Source: a virus. From it: a stretch of 20,294 bases of DNA. Shown in pieces: positions 1-6,288 of this stretch. The notes below the pieces were generated by a model. That model ran no database searches. It was not told the origin of the DNA and saw only the letters and a program-made list of their open reading frames with translations. The stretch is from positions 1 through 20,294 of the IMG/VR virus record IMGVR_UViG_3300044535_002622; one strand, given 5' to 3'. A program made the translations under genes and the position numbers. Each line of letters starts with the position of its first letter. Within the stretch, counting starts at the first letter, position 1.

Positions 1-351
1 TTCTAATTGTTTTTGAAGTGCCAATAATTCTGTGTCATCAACTTGAACTTTAATGACTTTCTTATTAAATTCATCGATGCGCTTTTCTGTAACAGTTAAA
101 TACTCGTTTAATGCTTCTAATGCAACGTGATTGACATTAGGAGCAATAATCTTTTTATTAAGTTTATCATAATGATTCTCTTTAACCGTTAGATGCTGGT
201 TCAAGGCATCTAACGGACGGTGATCGACCTTGGGAGTAATAACTTTTTGCTCTAGGGAAGAAAGCTGGTCTTTAGCCGATTTGATACCGGCATCATACTG
301 AGATGTATTTAGCCCTAGACCGATTTCTAAAGTACCAAGTGATAAAGACAT
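1..351 (-). CDS. Tail tape measure protein, N-terminal part (runs off left edge)
   Basis: Open reading frame of 117 codons from ATG at 351-349 to the window edge, without a stop. The start MSLSLGTLEIGLGLNTSQYD followed by a lysine/glutamine-rich helix is typical of phage tape measure proteins, which set tail length and are used during DNA ejection. Residues 37-67 and 68-98 are two 31-residue repeats (pattern V/I-x-x-P-x-V-x-H-x-x-L-x-AL ... NKK) and a third begins at 99, so a repetitive rod is likely. The ATG overlaps the TAA stop of the frameshifted chaperone (TAATG), which suggests translational coupling. The position directly after the two-part tail assembly chaperone is the canonical place for this gene. 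Identity is inferred from position and N-terminal character; the rest of the protein is not in the window. Confidence 0.75.
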   Translation of the reverse strand, partial: MSLSLGTLEIGLGLNTSQYDAGIKSAKDQLSSLEQKVITPKVDHRPLDALNQHLTVKENHYDKLNKKIIAPNVNHVALEALNEYLTVTEKRIDEFNKKVIKVQVDDTELLALQKQLE

Positions 352-803
352 TAGCTTTTCTCCCCTACTAATTGAATTATTTCGTCGTATAGTCCGCAAT
401 CGACTATTATCTGAGTGGCGAAGACTGGCACTTGTCCAGCTTGCATAGCTTCTAACAGAATTTGAGCGGTTTCTTGATCAAGAAAATATTTTTTATTTTC
501 TTTAAACTGGTAAGGCAGAAAATCACTAGGATTAAGACTTTGTGGCTTAGAACCTTCTTTAGATTGTGCTATTAGGTAGGCGTGAACCATGGCAGCAATC
601 TGACTAACCGTACCTGATAGTGAATTAATTTCTTCACATTTGACTTTTTGAATCCCTGAATATTTTTTCAGGATTAACCAGTCTGGCCAATCTTCCCACT
701 CCTCGATAGATAATCCCCATGCACACCATTTGTAATAGATTTCTTCCCAATTAATGGGATTAGCGATTGCCTCTAACCGTGCATTAATTGCGTCATCTAT
801 TCG
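351..803 (-). CDS. Tail assembly chaperone -1 frameshift extension (T-like part of the GT fusion)
   Basis: After a -1 shift at 809-803 the reading frame continues CGA ATA GAT ... for 150 residues with no stop until TAA at 353-351, giving a fusion of about 409 aa (259 + 150). The extension is rich in tryptophan early on (INWEEIYYKWCAWGL, EEWEDWPDWL), like other T-domains, which bind tail tube and tape measure. There is no independent start near 803; an internal ATG at 590 lies in the same frame but lacks a ribosome binding site, so I read the region as frameshift-only. The frame arithmetic fits: codon phase changes from 1579 mod 3 to 590 mod 3 by exactly one nucleotide backwards. Confidence 0.8.
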   Translation of the reverse strand, partial: RIDDAINARLEAIANPINWEEIYYKWCAWGLSIEEWEDWPDWLILKKYSGIQKVKCEEINSLSGTVSQIAAMVHAYLIAQSKEGSKPQSLNPSDFLPYQFKENKKYFLDQETAQILLEAMQAGQVPVFATQIIVDCGLYDEIIQLVGEKS

Positions 804-1579
804 TTTTTTTCGTCATCCTCCGCTGGCTCTGATTCTGGTTTTTCTTCCAGTTTCTTAGTTTCTGGGTTTTGCCACTGGGTTATGTCTTGCCAGAGATAGT
901 CTTGATAGAGTTTTACTACCATAAATTGAGACATATCATTAATGTCTTGTATGGTGAAATCAACAGAAGATTTATCTTTAAGTTTAACTACCCGTCGAGG
1001 ACTACCTAGAAAGTTAGCTAACAAGGCTTTACTGTAAGTTTCATAGGTTGTTTCCCGATCCTTAAATAAAGCGTTTAATTCATCGAGATAAGGCTCTACA
1101 AGTTCTATAGATTCTCTTGTTAGTTCTCTTGTTTTTTTACGGTTGCTTAAAATTGATTGCTGCACGATAGCGGCGGTTTCTACTTTTTGTTCTACGCTGT
1201 CAGATTTTACCCCGTCAAGGGCATCAACCATGACCTGTTCAATTCGTTCTCGGATCGAACCGTCGTTAACTACTACTCCTTCAATTTCAGCAGTGGATAG
1301 TCCCGTTTTTTGCCCGATAGCTTTAATTTTCTCAAGATAAGCTTTGTCAGCTTTTTCCCGTGCCTCTAAGTATTCCTTGACTGTTTCATTTTCCTTTGGA
1401 TTAATCCCGTATCGTTTTAAGAACTTAATCCCAATTTCCCCATTTTCTTCTGTAGCAATTGTGTCTATCTTTTCTAGTAAAGCATCATTGTCTTCAATGT
1501 AAAAAATCCATTCTTTTTTTAAAGGGAAAAAGAATGTTTCATTAAACTTCAATTTACCTAAAATGCTTAACTTCGCCAT
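797..1579 (-). CDS. Tail assembly chaperone, upstream (G-like) product
   Basis: 260 aa, ATG at 1579 preceded by AAGG at suitable spacing. No catalytic motif; it is acidic and lysine-rich, largely helical by eye, with a charged C-terminal tail (ESEPAEDDEKNE). It lies between the major tail protein region and the tape measure gene, where siphophages encode a tail assembly chaperone pair that coats the tape measure protein during tail building. The last codons GAA AAA AAC GAA TAG contain the slippery heptamer A AAA AAC in register, so a fraction of ribosomes should shift to -1 and add 150 more residues. At 260 aa it is longer than lambda gpG (140 aa). Its start overlaps the end of the upstream 93-aa gene by 26 nt. 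Function is from position and frameshift; I do not recognise the sequence family. Confidence 0.75.
   Translation of the reverse strand: MAKLSILGKLKFNETFFFPLKKEWIFYIEDNDALLEKIDTIATEENGEIGIKFLKRYGINPKENETVKEYLEAREKADKAYLEKIKAIGQKTGLSTAEIEGVVVNDGSIRERIEQVMVDALDGVKSDSVEQKVETAAIVQQSILSNRKKTRELTRESIELVEPYLDELNALFKDRETTYETYSKALLANFLGSPRRVVKLKDKSSVDFTIQDINDMSQFMVVKLYQDYLWQDITQWQNPETKKLEEKPESEPAEDDEKNE
803..809 (-). promoter_or_regulatory. Slippery heptamer A AAA AAC for programmed -1 frameshifting
   Basis: On the minus strand the codons read GAC GAA AAA AAC GAA TAG; the heptamer A AAA AAC is in the zero-frame register required for tandem slippage, two codons before the stop of the short product. This is among the most efficient slippery sequences known in bacteria. 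No obvious strong pseudoknot was found by eye downstream; GAGGAT about 10 nt upstream of the heptamer could act as an internal Shine-Dalgarno stimulator. Confidence 0.85.
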
Positions 1580-1835
1580 TTATTTTTACCTTTTGATTTC
1601 TTTTTGCACTTTGTTCAGTATTGAGCCACAGAGGATCAATGATCACAGATACCTGTATTCTTTCTTGGTTTTTTGTTCCGTCTGGTGGTTCAATTAATAT
1701 CTTTTCTTGTTGACTTATTTCTCGATCAAACGTACCAAAAGAAAACCAGAGGTAATTATTGATTATTCTAGAATTGACTAGCATTACCTCTTGGTCTTCA
1801 TCAACAAGGAGTTTAACTATTTTAATTGAGGTCAT
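1554..1835 (-). CDS. Small tail-module protein of unknown function
   Basis: 93 aa between the major tail protein and the tail assembly chaperone. It overlaps the former by 14 nt and the latter by 26 nt, so it is certainly part of the tail operon. The sequence is beta-rich in character with no recognisable motif (hydrophobic alternation YLWFSF, VSVIIDPLW). It could be an accessory tail or tail-tube capping protein; I do not recognise it. Confidence 0.7.
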   Translation of the reverse strand: MTSIKIVKLLVDEDQEVMLVNSRIINNYLWFSFGTFDREISQQEKILIEPPDGTKNQERIQVSVIIDPLWLNTEQSAKRNQKVKINGEVKHFR

Positions 1836-2553
1836 CAGCTACATTAGGAGGGAATGGCGACGTTGCCATCGGTTTAATATCAAACACATTGCCACTAATA
1901 GTTAGAGTTACGTTTCCTTGTAGGAAATTACCTTTTTCACCACTAACATTTTGGCTAACATTTGTCTGAAAACCTAAGCCGCCGCGCTGTCCCATATAGA
2001 CAATTTCAAGGTAAATTCGATCACCTTTTTGCTCTGCGGCCTTTATGATTTCATATCCAGGATCACCAAATACAAGCGGACCCGATACCGACCCAGTACT
2101 CATGATTTCGGAGATAAATTTCTCCACCGCCCTTTCACCAAAGACGGAATCAGTAACCTCAGTAGAGGAGGTGTCAACGTTAAAGGTCTTGGCACTCACA
2201 AAAGGAACCCAGGATTTAATCGTGCATTTTTGAGCGGGAGTCGCAAGGGCAGCAGCAATTTTGGAAGGTTCGATCTGGATTGCTGTCTGAGTTAGCGTTG
2301 TCGTTTTTGTTCGGACAATTACATAATCACCGGCAGTCCCCACATAAATTAAAGTGCCAGCATATAAAATTCGGCCAAAACCCCCAGTTGCCACGGTAAG
2401 AGTGGAATCACCTAAGACGATTGCACCACCTAAATCGGCTACTCGTGTGGAAGGTTCCTCTCCAAAACCATAAGGGCTAGAGATAAAAAATCGCGTATCA
2501 CGGCTAGGGGTGAGGTTGTCACTCCGATTCAACTCTAAAATCTGATTGGACAT
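1822..2553 (-). CDS. Major tail (tube) protein
   Basis: 243 aa from ATG at 2553; a GTG three codons earlier (2562) is an alternative start and neither has a clear ribosome binding site. The protein is rich in glycine, serine, threonine and valine, has few lysines and many short beta segments (for example VSGPLVFGDPGYEIIKAAEQ, then GNVTLTISGNVFDIKP at the end), as in siphophage tail tube proteins. The order tail-completion gene, this gene, chaperone pair, tape measure gene is the conserved siphophage order. A -10-like TACAAT lies at about 2585-2590 upstream, so a private promoter for this abundant protein is possible but its -35 is poor. Confidence 0.7.
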   Translation of the reverse strand: MSNQILELNRSDNLTPSRDTRFFISSPYGFGEEPSTRVADLGGAIVLGDSTLTVATGGFGRILYAGTLIYVGTAGDYVIVRTKTTTLTQTAIQIEPSKIAAALATPAQKCTIKSWVPFVSAKTFNVDTSSTEVTDSVFGERAVEKFISEIMSTGSVSGPLVFGDPGYEIIKAAEQKGDRIYLEIVYMGQRGGLGFQTNVSQNVSGEKGNFLQGNVTLTISGNVFDIKPMATSPFPPNVADDLN

Positions 2554-2615
2554 TCTAATCACTAACTAAACTTTTCTAGTTATATTGTACTATAAAAGAT
2601 TAGTAAATGTGTACT

Positions 2616-3065
2616 CTAGAAGTCTAAAAGCCTAGCAGTAGTAATTTTAAAGGTCGCTTTTGGTCTGATAATCCCCTCAGAAGTTTTGGTATAGGGGGTT
2701 AGGCGAGGCTGATCTAGAAAATTCCAGTAGCGAGAAGATTTAAGTCTTTCAATCACCGGCGTTAGGGATTTCTCTAGATTGTACTGTTTTAAGGTAATGC
2801 AATAGGTGTTTATGCCTACGGTATATCCTAGTAAATTTTCGTGATAAGGATTAGGCTCTCTTTGAATAATTGCTTCGATGCCGCTATTAGGTTTTACTTT
2901 ATAGTTAGGGGGTAATTCAGGAGGCTCTACCCAAATAGCATCAATTTCTTTTAAATTTTGCCCTGTAGGGCTTGTTATTTCGTATTTACCTAAGTCAGTG
3001 CCGATAAGTATCTTTAAATTGTTTCTAATGCTTAATAAAATATCTCTTAATTCTGATTCACTCAT
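2616..3065 (-). CDS. Tail completion / tail terminator-like protein
   Basis: 149 aa, ATG at 3065 with AAGGA upstream, overlapping the preceding gene by 8 nt (ATGAGTGA). The layout, an N-terminal helix (SELRDILLSIRNNLKILIG), a mid beta region (GYTVGINTYCITLKQY) and a final strand pair (KATFKITTARLLDF), resembles tail terminator and head-tail joining proteins that cap the tail tube and bind the connector. Assignment is by size, character and its place between the gp10-like gene and the major tail protein. Confidence 0.55.
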   Translation of the reverse strand: MSESELRDILLSIRNNLKILIGTDLGKYEITSPTGQNLKEIDAIWVEPPELPPNYKVKPNSGIEAIIQREPNPYHENLLGYTVGINTYCITLKQYNLEKSLTPVIERLKSSRYWNFLDQPRLTPYTKTSEGIIRPKATFKITTARLLDF

Positions 3066-3456
3066 TTAATTTTTCCTTTAAGATTTCACTATAAGCCTCA
3101 ATTGGATTATAGTCTTCTATAGCCGTGTCGATAAAAGGTCGGGCGGGAACATCTGTCACCGTCCCATCGTTACGCTCTATTTGATACCCTTCATGGACAA
3201 GAGCGGCATGATCAGCCGTGTAACCGATTACTTTATAGGTATCCGATACATCTTCAATAAATTGGCTATTTTTTAGCTCACCTGTATCTACAATGTCCCG
3301 GGGTGAGCCAACTACACTACCGTTTTGACGCACGGTTTCCCGCGGCCAGTTCCATTTAGTATCCTCTATCTGAAAATTAATTTCTTGGGCAAACTCGGAC
3401 ACCATTTCCCCAAAAGCTTCAGTAGCTAAGTCTTTTCCTAGATTCCAGTTAATCAT
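3058..3456 (-). CDS. HK97-gp10-like head-tail / minor tail protein
   Basis: 132 aa. The block RDIVDTGELKNSQFIE followed by YTADHAALVHEGY and ARPFIDTA is the recognisable signature of the HK97 gp10-like family (conserved D-x-G-x-L-x-x-S, then Y-A-x-x-V-H-x-G, then RPF). Members join head and tail or complete the tail end. It is the first gene of the tail operon in this window. Oddity: a 12-bp-stem hairpin with a T-run ends one or two bases before this ATG, leaving no room for a normal Shine-Dalgarno sequence, so initiation or transcription here is unusual. Confidence 0.75.
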   Translation of the reverse strand: MINWNLGKDLATEAFGEMVSEFAQEINFQIEDTKWNWPRETVRQNGSVVGSPRDIVDTGELKNSQFIEDVSDTYKVIGYTADHAALVHEGYQIERNDGTVTDVPARPFIDTAIEDYNPIEAYSEILKEKLNE

Positions 3457-3457
3457 T

Positions 3458-3490
3458 AAAAAATAGCTGTAAGTTATCCTTACAGCTATT
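3458..3490 (-). terminator. Intrinsic terminator-like hairpin abutting the gp10-like start codon
   Basis: Perfect 12-bp stem (AATAGCTGTAAG at 3462-3473 with its complement at 3479-3490), 5-nt loop, then TTTTTT read on the minus strand. It separates the 164-aa gene (stop at 3514) from the tail operon, so it should stop accessory-region transcripts from entering the tail genes unless antiterminated. The next ATG is at 3456, practically inside the U-tract. Confidence 0.75.
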
Positions 3491-3513
3491 ATAACAATTT
3501 ATTTTTATTGGTT

Positions 3514-4008
3514 TTAGGGAGTGATTTTTGATTTGCGTAACCAATGCGCTAATGCCGAATAATCAATTTCTATGTACTCAAAAACCATGTTAAACGTTAC
3601 TTTTCTTTCAGATGCTAACACTTTTACCTCTTCTGGAGTTAATTTATAGCACCTTGCAAAGTTATTTAAGAAGTATGGGTTAATCTCTATTAGTTGATTT
3701 ATATCGTCTAAAGATAAATACCCTTTTCTTTTTATTTCTGAAAGGATACGCTTTATGTCCATAAGTACGCCTCCATTATCAGAATACCGCTTATGGCAAA
3801 TCCAATCAGTAAACCGTTCAAAAAGAATTTTTGAATGTTTCCACCAATCGATTTCTGTTGTGTCTACGAATGAACACTGTCTATGAGGCATACGCTTAAA
3901 ATCAGGCGACGCAGGATGCTGATGTAAATACTTAAATCCTTGTTCAAAAGCTTCCTCTTGTGTCTCGTGATAAGACACTAATTTATCATTCCAGTAAAAT
4001 CTAATCAT
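3514..4008 (-). CDS. Unknown protein, 164 aa
   Basis: Starts MIRFYWNDKLVSYHETQEEAFEQG, a short beta-alpha unit seen at the start of several small phage proteins, then a Trp/His-rich middle and a C-terminal helical segment (LSLDDINQLIEINPYFLNNFARCYKLTPEEVKVLASER) with helix-turn-helix-like spacing. The ATG at 4008 is 4 nt downstream of the previous gene's stop, so the two are co-transcribed, and a strong terminator follows the gene. I do not recognise a family; a DNA-binding role is only a guess. Confidence 0.65.
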   Translation of the reverse strand: MIRFYWNDKLVSYHETQEEAFEQGFKYLHQHPASPDFKRMPHRQCSFVDTTEIDWWKHSKILFERFTDWICHKRYSDNGGVLMDIKRILSEIKRKGYLSLDDINQLIEINPYFLNNFARCYKLTPEEVKVLASERKVTFNMVFEYIEIDYSALAHWLRKSKITP

Positions 4009-4012
4009 TACA

Positions 4013-4285
4013 CTAAAACTCTAATTGAATATAGCTCACGACGGCATCGTGAACAAACCTTAAGTCTGTAGCTATAGTTGTTTGATCGCCATAGTCTTTA
4101 TCATTATTTTGCAAAATAACGATAAACTTATTTAATCGACAAAGATAACGTACTCCTATCTGGGAATTTTTTATTTTTGCTCGATATTCGCCATTATTGT
4201 CAGAAGATTGATTTTGCTCAAATTCCCAAAGATAATAGGGAATATTTTCTTTGATTGTAGATTGAAACTTTTGAAATGATAGCAT
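4013..4285 (-). CDS. Unknown small protein, paralogue of the next gene upstream
   Basis: 90 aa with a good ribosome binding site (CAGGAGTATC before ATG). It shares the start MLSFQ-x-FQS, the W-x-FEQ motif near residue 21, an EYxAxI segment and the ending IQLxF with the 92-aa protein at 4322-4600. The 5' leaders are also nearly identical (the same ATACTCCTGTTGATT block). Tandem duplication followed by divergence is clear; function unknown. Confidence 0.75.
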   Translation of the reverse strand: MLSFQKFQSTIKENIPYYLWEFEQNQSSDNNGEYRAKIKNSQIGVRYLCRLNKFIVILQNNDKDYGDQTTIATDLRFVHDAVVSYIQLEF

Positions 4286-4321
4286 GATACTCCTGTTGAT
4301 TTATTGACAATCCTAATAAAA

Positions 4322-4600
4322 CTAAAACTTTAGTTGAATATTTCGCTCAATTTGAATGCATATCAAAACAAAAGATTTAGCGTGTGCGTACTGCCAACTT
4401 TGAACATATTCCCTGTTTTCACTTAATAACCCAACTGACCAACTTTGATACTGGCAAGAAAAGGAAATTATTATTCGACTGTCTGTAATGTTTGCAAGAT
4501 ACTCTTCTCCTATAAGAGTAACTTTATGTTGCTCAAATATCCAATTACAATGAGGAAACTTTTGCGTAACTACAGATTGAAACTCTTGAAATGATAGCAT
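4322..4600 (-). CDS. Unknown small protein, paralogue of the next gene downstream
   Basis: 92 aa, ATG at 4600 with the same CAGGAGTATC leader as its paralogue at 4285. Both are small, acidic to neutral, with aromatic alternation suggesting a compact beta fold. The pair is only about 35% identical by eye while the ribosome-binding leader is nearly identical, so the coding parts diverged faster than the leader. No known family recognised. Confidence 0.75.
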   Translation of the reverse strand: MLSFQEFQSVVTQKFPHCNWIFEQHKVTLIGEEYLANITDSRIIISFSCQYQSWSVGLLSENREYVQSWQYAHAKSFVLICIQIERNIQLKF

Positions 4601-4685
4601 GATACTCCTGTTGATTCGTTGCTAACAACCGATAACTGATAAACTAATTTAATAACTCATTTCTATAGGGCATAACTGAATTTTA

Positions 4686-4871
4686 TCAGCTAAAATAGTC
4701 AATAACTATGTTAGGCTTTGGTAGTGTCGTCCAGTCAACAATTTTACTGAGTTTAACGATTAAAATTGAGCGGTTCCATCGTTGCTTTGGAAGTCCATAC
4801 TCAGATGCCAATTTTCTTAATTCGGACATTTTTAGAAAATTTAGTCGATAAGTTGCTATATTTTGTAGCAT
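4686..4871 (-). CDS. 61-aa SAP-like domain protein
   Basis: ATG at 4871 preceded by AATAGGAG at good spacing; a longer frame reaching 5150 is antisense shadow of the neighbouring gene. Residues 14-50 (MSELRKLASEYGLPKQRWNR, then SILIVKLSKI) match the helix-extended loop-helix pattern of SAP domains, which bind DNA; a related segment ends the 180-aa protein at 9675-10217. It could be a small DNA-binding accessory protein. It lies just downstream of the lectin-fold gene, 40 nt after that gene's stop. Confidence 0.65.
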   Translation of the reverse strand: MLQNIATYRLNFLKMSELRKLASEYGLPKQRWNRSILIVKLSKIVDWTTLPKPNIVIDYFS

Positions 4872-4911
4872 ATTTTTACTCCTATTAATTTGCTGATAAC
4901 TGATTACTCGG

Positions 4912-5625
4912 CTAATTGTCGCAGACAACCCGAAAACCGAGATAGATGTAGCGGTAGTCGCGGCGGACGTTGTAGAGACGGAAAGCGGAACGGCAGCCAT
5001 TAGGGTTGTTGCTGCTCCAAGAACCGCCGCGCAGACACTTACGAGACTGAGAACGATTATCATTCGTGATAAACCACGCCGATCCATCCGTCGGCGCTCC
5101 GATATAGTTATCGTGCCAATCGTCTTCGCACCACTCCCAAACATTGCCACTCATGTCATAGAGTCCCCAACCATTGGGCTTTTTCTGTCCCACAGGATGA
5201 GTTGTCCCTTGAGAATTTCCATCATACCAAGCGTAATCTCCTAACTGATTAGCATCATCACCGAAATAATAGCGAGTAGTTGTCCCCGCCCGACAAGCGT
5301 ATTCCCATTCAGTTTCTGTGGGTAGGCGATAGGTTTTCCCTGTTAGCTGACTCAATTTTTTACAAAAGGCTTGAGCATCGTCCCAACTAACCTTTTCTAC
5401 CGGATTTTGGGGATTATTTTTAAAGTAAGAAGGATTGGTTCCCATCACTTTTTGATATTGTTCCTGAGTAATGGGATATTGGCCAATGGCAAAACTGTTT
5501 ACTTTGACTTGGTGTTGAGGCTTTTCATCATCGCTTTCAGAAGAACCCATGAGAAATTTACCTGCTGGTAAGCTTACCATCTCTAATGTGACTTGATTGG
5601 GTAGTTTTTCTGTAAATTGGTTCAT
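4912..5625 (-). CDS. Formylglycine-generating-enzyme-like (C-type lectin fold) protein, candidate DGR target
   Basis: 237 aa covering nearly the whole sulfatase-modifying-factor (SUMF1/FGE) fold: VSLPAGKFLMGS (17-28), QYPITQEQY (49-57), VSWDDAQAFC (79-88), RLPTETEWEYACRAG (100-114), NGWGLYDMSGNVWEWCEDDW (151-170), RGGSW (199-203), GFRVVC (230-235). The catalytic cysteine pair of true FGE, expected just after RGGS, is absent (W-S-S-N-N instead), so I read it as a binding domain rather than an enzyme. From residue 203 on, almost every exposed-position codon is NNC (AGC AGC AAC AAC ... TTC CTC TAC AAC GTC ... TAC ATC), as produced when AAC codons are adenine-mutagenised in DGR variable regions. 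The ATG at 5625 has only a weak GGGAT ribosome binding site. No reverse transcriptase is in the window. Confidence 0.85.
   Translation of the reverse strand: MNQFTEKLPNQVTLEMVSLPAGKFLMGSSESDDEKPQHQVKVNSFAIGQYPITQEQYQKVMGTNPSYFKNNPQNPVEKVSWDDAQAFCKKLSQLTGKTYRLPTETEWEYACRAGTTTRYYFGDDANQLGDYAWYDGNSQGTTHPVGQKKPNGWGLYDMSGNVWEWCEDDWHDNYIGAPTDGSAWFITNDNRSQSRKCLRGGSWSSNNPNGCRSAFRLYNVRRDYRYIYLGFRVVCDN
4921..5022 (-). other. Candidate DGR variable repeat (VR) in the lectin-fold gene
   Basis: Covers residues about 202-235. The skeleton GGSW..NNP..CRSA.R.......R.....GFRVVC matches known lectin-type variable proteins, in which the dots are asparagine in the template. Variable positions here are S, S, N, N, G, F, L, Y, N, V, Y, Y, I, Y, L, nearly all with codons ending in C, while the invariant R, A, S, G, F positions use mixed third bases. 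This is inference: the template repeat and reverse transcriptase are not visible here. Confidence 0.5.
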
Positions 5626-5714
5626 TTTGTTAATCCCAAATAGTTGATGATAACTGATAACTGATTACAAACAATCTTTAGTCTTGAGTAAAATTGCTAA
5701 CAATCACACGCGAC

Positions 5715-5948
5715 TTAATCTATTTTGTGAGTACGAACCATCAAAGATCGATACTGCCAATCCACCGACTGAGCAGCTTTATCTCCCGCCAAAAACCGAC
5801 AAGATTTTAAAAGATTCTCATACCCTCTAGTATTTGGGGGAAAAAAATCTTTTAGGCGAGAATCTGGAATACACCGCCGATTAAAGGTAACGAATCCTTT
5901 CTTATGCCAACGGCCTTCATGATCCTGGACTGCGATTAAAAATTGCAT
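5715..5948 (-). CDS. Unknown small protein, 77 aa
   Basis: ATG at 5948 with a strong GGAGGGA ribosome binding site. Basic protein (many R/K), starting with a beta strand (MQFLIAVQDHEGRWHKKGFV) and ending YRSLMVRTHKID. Nothing recognised. A 20-bp perfect palindrome lies 16 nt upstream of the start, between this gene and the stop of the upstream gene. Confidence 0.65.
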   Translation of the reverse strand: MQFLIAVQDHEGRWHKKGFVTFNRRCIPDSRLKDFFPPNTRGYENLLKSCRFLAGDKAAQSVDWQYRSLMVRTHKID

Positions 5949-5964
5949 GAGATTCCCTCCTAAT

Positions 5965-5984
5965 GCCGGCTAATATTAGCCGGC
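5965..5984. repeat. 20-bp perfect palindrome GCCGGCTAATATTAGCCGGC
   Basis: Lies between the stop of the 68-aa gene (5997) and the ribosome binding site of the 77-aa gene. As RNA it would form a GC-rich hairpin; without a T-run it is more likely a processing or stabilising hairpin, or an operator, than a classical terminator. Confidence 0.6.
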
Positions 5985-5996
5985 TAAACTACTTTA

Positions 5997-6203
5997 TTAA
6001 CTGTTAGCAAACTGTTTATCTAGATCGGCAAGCTGTTTATCTAGCTTTGCCCGCTTGTCGAGCAAAACATCATAGACCAATGAACATTTTTCGTCAGCTT
6101 TTCGTAAATCAATTAGCTGACACTGCACACGGAATAGCTGGATGTTGACATTATGGTATGCGATTCGCTTGTGGTGTTCCTTGTGGTGTTTATATTCTGC
6201 CAT
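5997..6203 (-). CDS. Small coiled-coil protein (downstream part of a possibly broken gene)
   Basis: 68 aa from ATG at 6203: MAEYKHHKEHHKRIAYHNVN ... LLDKRAKLDKQLADLDKQF, a charged helix with heptad-like leucines at the end. There is no Shine-Dalgarno sequence before this ATG. Directly upstream in another frame lies a helical peptide (6208-6288) ending at a run of nine A; removing one A, or a +1 slip, joins the two into one smooth coiled-coil of about 96 aa. The family A promoter at 6321-6349 and an AAAGGAG ribosome binding site precede that upstream part. So 6203 may be an internal start of a longer, frameshifted gene. Confidence 0.55.
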   Translation of the reverse strand: MAEYKHHKEHHKRIAYHNVNIQLFRVQCQLIDLRKADEKCSLVYDVLLDKRAKLDKQLADLDKQFANS

Positions 6204-6207
6204 TAGC

Positions 6208-6288
6208 TCAGATTTTTTTTTGGTCTAAGATGGCTTTTTCGATTTCAATTTTTTCTAGTAAAGAAAGAATTTCTTGAATGCGATCTAT
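6208..6288 (-). pseudogene. 5' part of the coiled-coil gene, ATA in place of start codon, stop after A9 run
   Basis: Reads (ATA)-D-R-I-Q-E-I-L-S-L-L-E-K-I-E-I-E-K-A-I-L-D-Q-K-K-I-stop, 26 residues. It sits behind the same promoter and AAAGGAGTTCA leader as the 102-aa coiled-coil gene at 7717, where the aligned position is ATG; here it is ATA at 6288-6286. The stop follows nine A (6221-6213). Either the gene is decaying (lost start plus one-base insertion), or it uses a rare ATA start and transcriptional slippage on the A run, or this is a short leader peptide. The sequence does not decide. Confidence 0.45.

Noticed and set aside
4872-5150. Frame extending the 61-aa SAP-like gene upstream to 5150
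   Set aside because: It is in another frame of the well-supported FGE-like gene, and a good ribosome binding site and ATG at 4871 explain the real gene.
4912-5625. Active formylglycine-generating enzyme
   Set aside because: The catalytic cysteine pair expected after RGGS is missing, and no sulfatase is nearby.
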